Shown in pieces: positions 52,719-60,118 of a stretch of 64,000 nt of DNA. Position numbers and translations under genes: made by a program. The stretch lies in the NCBI RefSeq assembly GCF_008973665.1, contig NZ_WACP01000019.1:59012-123011 (forward strand). The letters run 5' to 3'. Every line of letters starts with the position of its first letter. The stretch's first letter is position 1. Below the pieces are notes generated by a model, which searched no databases, had not been told where the DNA came from, and saw nothing but the letters and a program-made list of their open reading frames with translations. The DNA comes from Paenibacillus tengchongensis. GTDB lineage: Bacteria > Bacillota > Bacilli > Paenibacillales > Paenibacillaceae.

Positions 52719-52738
52719 GATAATGATAATCATTATTA
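52719..52738. promoter_or_regulatory. Fur box upstream of the Btr-type regulator
   Basis: GATAATGATAATCATTATT matches the 19-bp Fur consensus at all but the last base and lies 20 bases before the start codon. Confidence 0.9.
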
Positions 52739-52837
52739 ACTAAGAGGTGAGGGATTGCAAGGCTTGGCATCCGGCAGATAAGTATAACCGGGTTGTCGGT
52801 GAACCCGGGTGGTGCAGATGTGGAAAGGAATTATAAA

Positions 52838-52863
52838 AGCGAGCGCAGATTTCTGCGCTTGCT
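52838..52863. other. Near-perfect hairpin upstream of the stalk-domain gene
   Basis: AGCGAGCGCAGA pairs with TCTGCGCTTGCT with one G-U pair and almost no loop, 54 bases before the ATG at 52917. It has no T-run. It may be a leader hairpin or operator; nothing else is seen in 52740-52900. Confidence 0.4.
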
Positions 52864-52916
52864 GTCGATCCGTGTTACAATGGACGTAAAGTTACAGGGC
52901 AGGGAGGAATGTTCGG

Positions 52917-53441
52917 ATGAAGAAAGTTGCCGCCGCATTTCTGGCGGGAGCGGTTCTGATGGTTGGCACGCAGGCTATCGGCGCCTCCGGGACTCTTGTA
53001 GGGAAGACGATAGAAGCGGAGTATACAGTGAAGGTATACGGCAAAAAACTGGCCGATCCGGCCATTGTTATTAACGGCAAGAGCTATGCGCCTGTGCGGG
53101 CGATCGGGGAATTGGCGGGCTATAAAGTATCCGTCTCCGGCAAGACCATCAGCCTGGACGAGAAGCGGACAACCGCTGCCGCCCAAGAGAATGAAGACAT
53201 CGGGACTTCATTAATCGGTCCGGTGCTGCCGGTGATGGCGCCAGATGCTGCGATGTCGGTCACCAAGAGCCGGATCGAGGTCATCGATGGCAAGATTGAC
53301 GCCGTGGTGGCGCAAATTCTGGCGACGTCAAGCCGGCTCAAGGCCGATCCCGATAATATCGAGCTGAAGCGGAGCCTGGAGCATTACAAAGACGGCTATG
53401 CCGAATTACTGAAGCAGAAAGAGCTGGAGCTGGAGAAATAG
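52917..53441 (+). CDS. Exported protein with copper-amine-oxidase-like N-terminal (stalk) domain
   Basis: A 174-residue exported protein. Signal peptide MKKVAAAFLAGAVLMVGTQAIGA, then a stalk domain (IVINGKSYAPVRAIGELAGYKVSVSGKTISLDEK) common in Paenibacillus surface proteins, and a helical C-terminus (SLEHYKDGYAELLKQKELELEK). GGGAGGAATG precedes the ATG. No enzymatic residues are seen; a structural or wall-binding role is likely. Confidence 0.85.
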   Translation: MKKVAAAFLAGAVLMVGTQAIGASGTLVGKTIEAEYTVKVYGKKLADPAIVINGKSYAPVRAIGELAGYKVSVSGKTISLDEKRTTAAAQENEDIGTSLIGPVLPVMAPDAAMSVTKSRIEVIDGKIDAVVAQILATSSRLKADPDNIELKRSLEHYKDGYAELLKQKELELEK

Positions 53442-53499
53442 ACAGAGCGGACAACTGCAGTTGCGTCACGTACATTTCGTTAACTCCATACTGATAAAT

Positions 53500-53534
53500 A
53501 AGGGATGCAGCCAATTGCGGCGCATCCCTTTTGA
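53500..53534. terminator. Bidirectional terminator between the stalk-domain gene and the LOG gene
   Basis: AAGGGATGC (53500-53508) pairs with GCATCCCTT (53522-53530), followed by TTTTG on the plus strand and by TATTTAT on the minus strand. Confidence 0.75.
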
Positions 53535-53540
53535 TTTGGT

Positions 53541-54122
53541 TCAAGTGCGCTCTTCCGTAAGATACGTCTTCACCGGCGGAGCCGAATAGCGGAGGAACTG
53601 CTCCAGTATAGCCTGCGGGGTTGTAGCTTCCAGCAGCATAGCCCGGTGCTTCTCCTGCATGAACCGCTCGCCGTACATCCGGTCGAACAAGGCGATCAGG
53701 GGATCGTAGTAATGATTGACATTGAGCAGCCCGCAGGGCTTGCCGTGCAGACCGAGCTGCGCCCAGGTAAAGATTTCGAAGAATTCCTCCATCGTCCCCG
53801 GTCCCCCCGGAAGCGCGATAAAGCCGTCCGCCAGCTCCGACATCTTCAGCTTCCGTTCGTGCATGGACTCTACGGCAATCAGCTCGGTCAGCCCCCTATG
53901 CTCGATTTCCTTGGTCTTCAGAAAATGGGGAATAACGCCTACCACCTGTCCGTCGGCCTCCAGCACAGCGTCCGCCACCGCACCCATCAGCCCGACGGCA
54001 GCGCCGCCGTAGATCAGGGTGATGCCGCGCTGTGCCAGTTCCAGGCCGAGCGCGCGGGCGCATTCTTTATACACGGGAGAGGCTCCCTCGCTTGATCCGC
54101 AAAATACCGCGATACTTTTCAT
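53541..54122 (-). CDS. LOG family protein (TIGR00730)
   Basis: A 193-residue Rossmann-fold protein with the LOG motif PGGPGTMEEFFEIF and the preceding MHERKLKM motif, which together bind the nucleotide phosphate. Members release free cytokinin bases from nucleoside monophosphates or act as general nucleotide 5'-phosphate ribohydrolases. The ATG at 54122 is chosen since GGAGTG precedes it; the in-frame GTG at 54134 overlaps the ribosome site. Confidence 0.88.
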   Translation of the reverse strand: MKSIAVFCGSSEGASPVYKECARALGLELAQRGITLIYGGAAVGLMGAVADAVLEADGQVVGVIPHFLKTKEIEHRGLTELIAVESMHERKLKMSELADGFIALPGGPGTMEEFFEIFTWAQLGLHGKPCGLLNVNHYYDPLIALFDRMYGERFMQEKHRAMLLEATTPQAILEQFLRYSAPPVKTYLTEERT

Positions 54123-54228
54123 GGCTTGCTGCACTCCTTCGTATCCATGGTTTTTCCGTTACTAGTGTTAATGTAACACAGTTGCTGCACAAATGAATAA
54201 TGGCTGTGTTAAGAAAAAAATCAATCGT

Positions 54229-54257
54229 TTTACGCTGGAACTGCGTCTTACTATAGA
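54229..54257 (+). promoter_or_regulatory. Promoter of the ECF sigma operon
   Basis: TTTACG, a 17-base spacer and TATAGA, about 75 bases before the sigma gene. This is a SigA-type promoter; no clear ECF autoregulated promoter was seen. Confidence 0.55.
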
Positions 54258-54331
54258 GTGAACCCATAAGGGTTAATTTGGAAGCTCTGATGCGGACTGC
54301 GTTCGTTACATAAAAAGAAGGGGGCGGGGAT

Positions 54332-54910
54332 ATGGCGGACCATGCTGCGGAAGGCGGCGGCCCGTACAGGGAGACGGCCATGGGGGAGGCCAAAGCCGGA
54401 CCGGCCAGGCAGGCTGCAGCCAATGCGGAGGAAGAGGCCTTTTTCAGCCGGCTGTATGCGGAACACCGCAGGATGTATGCGGTTGCCTTCAGCTATCTCC
54501 GCTCGGAAGCAGATGCGCTGGAAGCGGTGCAGGAGGCCACTTGCCGGGCGTGGGTGAAGCGGAACAAGCTCAGGGACGAACAAGCTTTTAAAGCATGGGT
54601 GCTGCGGATTACCATCAATTGCTGTATGGATGAGCTGCGGCGCAAGAAACGGGTATATCCGGCGGAACGGCCGGAAGAAGCCGGGCCGGAAGAAATGAAG
54701 AGCAGTGAGCGGATCGATTTGGAGCGGGCGCTGGTGCGGATGAAACCCAAATACCGGCATGCGGTAATGCTGAAATATTATCATGACCTGACGGCGCCGG
54801 AGATTGCCAAGGTATTGTCCAGGCCGGAAGGTACGGTCAAAACCTGGCTGCGCGAGGGGCTGCGGGAGCTGCGCGGAATGTTGTCCTATGAAGGGAGAGG
54901 GCGGAAATGA
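54332..54910 (+). CDS. ECF RNA polymerase sigma factor
   Basis: A 192-residue sigma-70 family ECF factor. Region 2 is FFSRLYAEHRRMYAVAFSYLRSEADALEAVQEATCRAWVKRNKLRDEQAFKAWVLRITINCCMDELRR; region 4 is MKPKYRHAVMLKYYHDLTAPEIAKVLSRPEGTVKTWLREGLRELR. AGAAGGGGGCGGGG lies upstream. ATGA overlap with the following DUF4179 gene indicates a sigma/anti-sigma pair. Confidence 0.92.
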   Translation: MADHAAEGGGPYRETAMGEAKAGPARQAAANAEEEAFFSRLYAEHRRMYAVAFSYLRSEADALEAVQEATCRAWVKRNKLRDEQAFKAWVLRITINCCMDELRRKKRVYPAERPEEAGPEEMKSSERIDLERALVRMKPKYRHAVMLKYYHDLTAPEIAKVLSRPEGTVKTWLREGLRELRGMLSYEGRGRK

Positions 54911-56379
54911 GCGGTAGAGAGGAACGTCTGTTGCAGCAGGATGCGTCTGAAATGAATCAACTCGCTGAAGGTCAGCCGGAAATGAACATTTATGAGGCAA
55001 TGCGGAAAGGAGTGAATCAGGGAAAGATGCGCTACAGAAAACGGAGGTACGCACTGGGCATAACATTGTCCTTGGCTGCTGCTGCTGCCATTATGCTGTT
55101 CACGCTGCCCTTCATTCAGAAACGGATGGAATCACCGGCTGCAAACGCATTTCAGGATGGCTATATGGAGGTCACATTGGACAAAAGCTGGAGTGATTCC
55201 GCCAAATTCAGCACAGCAAGCTTCAGTGATGTATCCTTGACGAACGCCTTGAAGCGCGGCTTTATCCAGCCGGTCTACACGAGCCTTGTGCAGAAGGGCT
55301 TCCGTGTAGAGATGATGGGCGGTGTGACGGACGGACGCCGGGTACTGCTGCTGTACAGCGTGAAGAACATGACGGAGCAAACCGTGAGGCATGCCGATTT
55401 TGCTTTGAATTATGGGGGACATGACGTGGCAGACACGGGCGCTTCCCTTGACATCACAGACGAAGACGATCATATTTTGCCCGGTCAGACAGAATACTTT
55501 GCTTACTCCTCCTATCTCTCACCCTCAGCGGAGTACTCCAAGGAGGCAAGATATGATCTGACCTTTACACAAATCTCAACGCAGGCGCAAACCTCAAGCA
55601 GCAATAAATACCGTACCAGCTTAAGTATACCGTTCGAGCTTGACCCGCACTGGCTCAAGACAACGAAAGAAGCGTACGACCCGCAGCGGACGCTGACGGT
55701 TGCCGGGCAGAACATCCATGTGTCGCAAGTGCTCTACACCCCGCTGAACACCTATGTGGATGTGGAGTATGACGGCAGCAATGACTACAATATTTTTCAG
55801 CTTATCGAGCCTTCGCTGGTTGGAACAACGAATGGCAACCGTAAAACGCTTAACTATCTGAAAAGCATCACCTCGCTGAACACCGATGTCTATCTTGACG
55901 ATTCGCAGGCGACACTGGTCCTGGACCCCAGCCCGGCCTTGGAACTGGATGCAGCGAGGCTGCAGGTCGCCGGTATCGCCGCGGTTCCGAAGGAGCAGAT
56001 GCAGATTGTTGTCGATATCAACAAGCATGAGGTGCTGGAAGCGCCGGACAGCCTGCTCACGCTTACCGCCAAGACGGAGGAAACAGAGAGAGGCCGGCTG
56101 ACCTTCGAGCACCGCAGAGAGCATGCCTTAATGGAGAATAGTTTTAGCATGCGGCTGAAGAACACTTATACCGACGCAGCGGGCAAAGAGCACACGCAGG
56201 AAGGAGATACTGGTTCCTCCAGTCAATCGAGCAGCGGCAACGACATAGTTTACGATGAACTGACCTATTATTTTGGCCCCAAGGCAAGCACCTATCCGCA
56301 GCCGCTCACCATCGAGATCGAGCGCTACTGGAATCCGGTGCTGGAGAAGGGCAGTGTGGATTTGTCGGGAGAGGAATAA
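54907..56379 (+). CDS. DUF4179-type membrane protein, probable anti-sigma factor
   Basis: A 490-residue protein with a short cytoplasmic N-terminus (about 45 residues), one membrane span (YALGITLSLAAAAAIMLFTLPFI) and a large beta-rich extracytoplasmic domain of DUF4179 type (DKSWSDSAKFSTASFSDVSLTNALKRGF and later FELDPHWLKTTKEAYDPQRTLTVAGQNIHVSQVLYTPLNTYVDVEYDG). Such proteins are anti-sigma partners of the overlapping ECF gene. The signal sensed is unknown. The type I secretion genes start 220 bases downstream, beyond a terminator. Confidence 0.85.
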   Translation: MSGREERLLQQDASEMNQLAEGQPEMNIYEAMRKGVNQGKMRYRKRRYALGITLSLAAAAAIMLFTLPFIQKRMESPAANAFQDGYMEVTLDKSWSDSAKFSTASFSDVSLTNALKRGFIQPVYTSLVQKGFRVEMMGGVTDGRRVLLLYSVKNMTEQTVRHADFALNYGGHDVADTGASLDITDEDDHILPGQTEYFAYSSYLSPSAEYSKEARYDLTFTQISTQAQTSSSNKYRTSLSIPFELDPHWLKTTKEAYDPQRTLTVAGQNIHVSQVLYTPLNTYVDVEYDGSNDYNIFQLIEPSLVGTTNGNRKTLNYLKSITSLNTDVYLDDSQATLVLDPSPALELDAARLQVAGIAAVPKEQMQIVVDINKHEVLEAPDSLLTLTAKTEETERGRLTFEHRREHALMENSFSMRLKNTYTDAAGKEHTQEGDTGSSSQSSSGNDIVYDELTYYFGPKASTYPQPLTIEIERYWNPVLEKGSVDLSGEE

Positions 56380-56396
56380 TATAGAATTAGAAGCAG

Positions 56397-56435
56397 CACG
56401 CGGGAGGCCCCCTGAAGGCAACCTGCGTGTTTTTG
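56397..56435 (+). terminator. Terminator of the ECF sigma operon
   Basis: CACGCGGG pairs with CCTGCGTG (one G-U pair), followed by TTTTTG. The rest of 56440-56602 is a short non-coding gap; no strong promoter was recognised there. Confidence 0.75.
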
Positions 56436-56602
56436 TTTGTGCGGCAAGGTGGCGGACAGCAGGAAGGCATCCGGGAGCGGAATCCTTTTTTGTGGTAAAC
56501 ACCCATAATTCGACAAAGTTAATTGTGGGTTATATGGTACTATTTGTATGACTCAGACTCTATAAATCAACCAACTAAATTTAGAAACGAAGGGTGTTAC
56601 GG

Positions 56603-58762
56603 ATGACGACAGCAGTGGCCCAGGAAGAATTGCCCCAGCGGCACAACGAAGGACCCAGGATAGACACGGGACTACAGTGCTTAATGCTGGTTGCCAATTA
56701 CCACAATATTTCGGCAGATTATGAGCAGATCAAACATTCCTTTGCCATAGACGACTCGGGAATGGACACCCTCCAAATGATTAAGGCAGCGAGAGAATTG
56801 GGGCTGAAATGCAAGCAAGCCAAGGTAGCTATAGCCAGGGTGGCGAAGCTGCCGTTGCCGGCGGTAATCCGGGACAAAGATGGATTGTATTTTGTTCTCG
56901 CCAAAATCCAGGAAGGGCAATACCTCATTTTTGACCCGCGCCGCGGGAAGCCTTCCTCGGTCCCCGGGGATGAATTCACGGATTTATGGAACGGGGAGAT
57001 TATTCTTTTCTCTCCCAAAGTAAAGAGTGAAACATCCGATGAGTTCGGCATCAAGTGGTTTCTGCCTGCCCTCTGGAGGCATAAGAAGATTCTGGCGGAA
57101 GTACTGATCGCTTCTTTATTCTTACAGCTGTTCGGTCTGGTATCGCCGCTGATTACGCAGGTCATCATCGACAAGGTTCTGGTGCATCACGGCTTAACTA
57201 CGTTGAATGTGCTGGCCACCGCCCTCTTTATTATCATTCTCTTCGAACTGGTCCTCGGCATCTGCCGGACTTATGTATTCACACACACGACAAGCCGGGT
57301 GGATATCACGCTCAGCACCAAGCTGTTCAGCCATCTGTTCCGGCTGCCGCTGTCCTATTTCGAGAACCGCCGGACCGGCTCCACTATTGCCCGTGTCCGC
57401 GAGCTGGAGAACATCCGCCAGTTCCTGACCGGCTCTCCTTTCACTGCAGTGCTGGATGTCCTGTTTATCGTGGTTTATATTGCCGTGATGTTCGCATACA
57501 GCACCCAGCTCACCTTTATTGTATTGGGCACGCTTCCTGTATTCGCCCTGCTCTCCGTCATATTCACACCGCTTCTGCGCAATGGTCTGGAGGAACGGTT
57601 CCGGCGCGGCGCGGAATCCCAGTCCTACCTGGTCGAAGCGGTATCCGGCATTCAGACCATCAAATCCTTTGCCCTCGAACCGATTTCGCAAAAAAAATGG
57701 GAGGGTCTGCTGTCGAATTATACCCGCTCCAGCTTCAAGGTGCTGCTCACCTCCGGCGTTGCGGGGGCATTGGCACAGTTCATCCAGAAAGCCTCCAATC
57801 TGGTTGTATTGTTTTACGGGACACATCTTGTCCTGAAGGGAACGATCAGCGTCGGCCAGCTGATTGCGTTCCAGATGCTTGCCGGGAGAGTCAGCGATCC
57901 TGTACTGCGGATGGTGCAAATGTGGCAGGATTTCCAGCAGACTGGAATTTCCATTGATAAATTAAAGGATATTTTCGAGGTGAAGCCGGAGCCGGCGGTA
58001 TCAGCTTCCAAGACAAGAATGCCGCGAATCCGCGGGCAAATTCAATTCGAAGGCGTAACCTTCCGTTACCGGGTGGACGGCCCGGAGATTGTCCGCAATC
58101 TGACCTTTGCCATTGCGCCGGGAACCATCGTCGGTATGGTCGGCCGCAGCGGCTCCGGGAAAAGCACCGTCTCCAAGCTGGTTCAGCGGCTCTACGTGCC
58201 TGAATCAGGCAAAATTCTGGTGGATGGCGTCGACATCTCACTGGCTGATCCTTCCTGGCTGCGCCGCCAGATCGGTGTAGTGCTGCAGGAGAACTTTCTC
58301 TTCAGCGGAACGATCCGCGAGAACATTGCGCTCAATCAGCCGACAGCCTCCATCCAGGACATCGTCAAGGTAGCCACTTTGGCGGGGGCGCATGAATTCA
58401 TCATTGAGCTGACCGAAGGCTATGACACGGTGATCGGCGAGCGGGGGGAAGGTCTTTCCGGCGGACAGCGGCAGCGGATCGCCATTGCACGGGCACTCTT
58501 GTCCAATCCGCGCATCCTGATCTTTGATGAAGCGACTTCCGCGCTGGACTATGAGTCGGAACGGATCATTCAGAAGAACCTGCAGCAGATTTGCCAGGGC
58601 CGGACCGTGATCATTATCGCCCACCGGCTGTCAACGCTGCGTACCGCTAACCGTATCATGGTACTGGACAAGGGGCAGCTTGTGGAAAGCGGGACCCATC
58701 AAGCACTGATGGATCATAAAGGGCTGTATCACTATCTCTATAATCAGCAGGAGAGGGACTGA
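56603..58762 (+). CDS. HlyB/RtxB-type type I secretion ATPase/permease with C39-like domain
   Basis: A 719-residue ABC exporter. Residues 1-130 form a C39-peptidase-like domain in which the catalytic Cys position is Thr22 (RIDTGLQCL) and the His position is Tyr96 (DGLYFVLAK), while the Asp is kept (Asp111), so it cannot act as a protease. Six membrane segments (about 150-430) follow. The ATPase has Walker A GRSGSGKST at 514-522, signature LSGGQ at 618-622, and Asp642-Glu643 of Walker B, then IIIAHRLS. Its sequence (ITQVIIDKVLVHHGLTTLNVL, FAHTTSRVDI-like segments) resembles E. coli HlyB more than bacteriocin or lantibiotic exporters. ATG 56603 has AAGGGTG upstream. Expected to export unprocessed RTX-type proteins. 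Confidence 0.9.
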   Translation: MTTAVAQEELPQRHNEGPRIDTGLQCLMLVANYHNISADYEQIKHSFAIDDSGMDTLQMIKAARELGLKCKQAKVAIARVAKLPLPAVIRDKDGLYFVLAKIQEGQYLIFDPRRGKPSSVPGDEFTDLWNGEIILFSPKVKSETSDEFGIKWFLPALWRHKKILAEVLIASLFLQLFGLVSPLITQVIIDKVLVHHGLTTLNVLATALFIIILFELVLGICRTYVFTHTTSRVDITLSTKLFSHLFRLPLSYFENRRTGSTIARVRELENIRQFLTGSPFTAVLDVLFIVVYIAVMFAYSTQLTFIVLGTLPVFALLSVIFTPLLRNGLEERFRRGAESQSYLVEAVSGIQTIKSFALEPISQKKWEGLLSNYTRSSFKVLLTSGVAGALAQFIQKASNLVVLFYGTHLVLKGTISVGQLIAFQMLAGRVSDPVLRMVQMWQDFQQTGISIDKLKDIFEVKPEPAVSASKTRMPRIRGQIQFEGVTFRYRVDGPEIVRNLTFAIAPGTIVGMVGRSGSGKSTVSKLVQRLYVPESGKILVDGVDISLADPSWLRRQIGVVLQENFLFSGTIRENIALNQPTASIQDIVKVATLAGAHEFIIELTEGYDTVIGERGEGLSGGQRQRIAIARALLSNPRILIFDEATSALDYESERIIQKNLQQICQGRTVIIIAHRLSTLRTANRIMVLDKGQLVESGTHQALMDHKGLYHYLYNQQERD

Positions 58763-58764
58763 CT

Positions 58765-60102
58765 ATGTTCGGATTGAAACAAGACCGTCTGGAATATGAA
58801 TTTTTGCCGTCCGCCATTGAAATTGAAGAAACCCCGCCGAAGCCCTTGGGCAGATGGTTAATTTGGACCGTAGTTCTGCTCTTTGTCATCGCCGTAGCCT
58901 GGGCATACCTGGGGAAGGTCGATGAAGTGGCCACGGCGAGGGGGAAGGTCATTCCGGATGGCCGTACCAAAGTGCTGCAGCCGCTGGAGGGCGGAACGAT
59001 TAAGTCCGTACTGGTGAAGGAAGGCGAGCATGTGACGGAGGGCCAGCTCCTGGTCGAGCTGGATTCTACTACTTCCGTTGCCGATATTGAAGGGCTGGAG
59101 AAGCAGCTGTATGTCGCCAAATTGCAGCGGGCGATGCTGGAAGCCGAGCTTGCCGGGTCGTCCTTCGACGGCTTGGAAGAAGAGGCCGAGCTCCCGGAGG
59201 ATTCGGAGCAGACAACAGCCGAAATTCTCCGCGTGCAGATGCAGCTTCGTGAGGCAAGAGACAAGGAATACAGCAGCAAGCTGAAGGCTGCGGAACTGGG
59301 GGCCCTTCAGAGCGCCCAGGAGCTGGAGCTGGAACAGGCGGCGCTGGAGCTGGCGAACAAGGATTACGAGCTGGCCGTGATGAAAGCCGAGAACAGCGGA
59401 GCCGAAGCCTTCGAGGACAGCGTAAATCTGCTTCAGGCGGACAATGATCTAAACAAGGCGGAAATGGCAGTAGCTTCCCAGGAAAAAAAGGTGCAGCGTG
59501 CGGAGAGCGCATTGCAGGAGGCCGAGGAAAATGTAACGTCGCTGAAGGAACAGCGCGAGCGCACGATTCTGGATGAGATCGTGGATACCGAGAAAACGAT
59601 CTACAGCCTGGATTCCGAGCTGACTAAAGCGCAAAAACGCTATGAGCTTCAGCAGCTCGTGTCCCCGGTCAACGGTACCGTTCACGGGTTGGCCTCTTAT
59701 ACTATCGGCGGCGTTGTAACCAGCGCCGAGGATGTGATCTCCATCGTGCCGGACGATACACCGCTAATTGTGGAAGCGACAGTATCCAACCAGGATATCG
59801 GCTTTGTAACGGAGGGGCAGGCTGCCAATCTGAAAATTGATACCTATCCCTTCCAGAAGTATGGGTATCTGCATGGCGAAGTGATCTACGTCAGTCCCGA
59901 TGCGTTTGAAGACGAGAAGCTGGGACTGGTATTTAAGGCCAAGGTCAAAATTCATTCGCCAGAAACGTCAAGCGGACAGCAAATCACGGTTTCACCGGGG
60001 ATGTCTGTGACCGTTGAAGCCAAGACCGGCAAAAGGCGGATCATCGACTTTTTCCTTTCACCGCTCAAAAAAGCGGTCGATGAAAGCTTTAAGCTAAGAT
60101 GA
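58765..60102 (+). CDS. HlyD-type membrane fusion (adaptor) protein
   Basis: A 445-residue adaptor. A short cytoplasmic N-terminus (to about 32) is followed by one membrane span (WLIWTVVLLFVIAVAWAYLG). The lipoyl half is ARGKVIPDGRTKVLQPLEGGTIKSVLVKEGEHVTEGQLLVELDS, then a long coiled coil (about 100-290), the second lipoyl half (LVSPVNGTVHGLASYTIGGVVTSAEDVISIVPDD) and a beta-barrel to the end. GGAGAGGG precedes the ATG, two bases after the HlyB-type stop. The coiled coil is the part that reaches the outer-membrane channel in Gram-negatives, which here is presumably absent. Confidence 0.92.
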   Translation: MFGLKQDRLEYEFLPSAIEIEETPPKPLGRWLIWTVVLLFVIAVAWAYLGKVDEVATARGKVIPDGRTKVLQPLEGGTIKSVLVKEGEHVTEGQLLVELDSTTSVADIEGLEKQLYVAKLQRAMLEAELAGSSFDGLEEEAELPEDSEQTTAEILRVQMQLREARDKEYSSKLKAAELGALQSAQELELEQAALELANKDYELAVMKAENSGAEAFEDSVNLLQADNDLNKAEMAVASQEKKVQRAESALQEAEENVTSLKEQRERTILDEIVDTEKTIYSLDSELTKAQKRYELQQLVSPVNGTVHGLASYTIGGVVTSAEDVISIVPDDTPLIVEATVSNQDIGFVTEGQAANLKIDTYPFQKYGYLHGEVIYVSPDAFEDEKLGLVFKAKVKIHSPETSSGQQITVSPGMSVTVEAKTGKRRIIDFFLSPLKKAVDESFKLR

Positions 60103-60118
60103 CCCCAAAGGAGAAGCT

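Noticed and set aside
56505..56560. A possible SigA promoter (TCGACA with TATGGT) before the secretion operon
   Set aside because: Both boxes are weak and alternatives exist; not strong enough to list as a feature.
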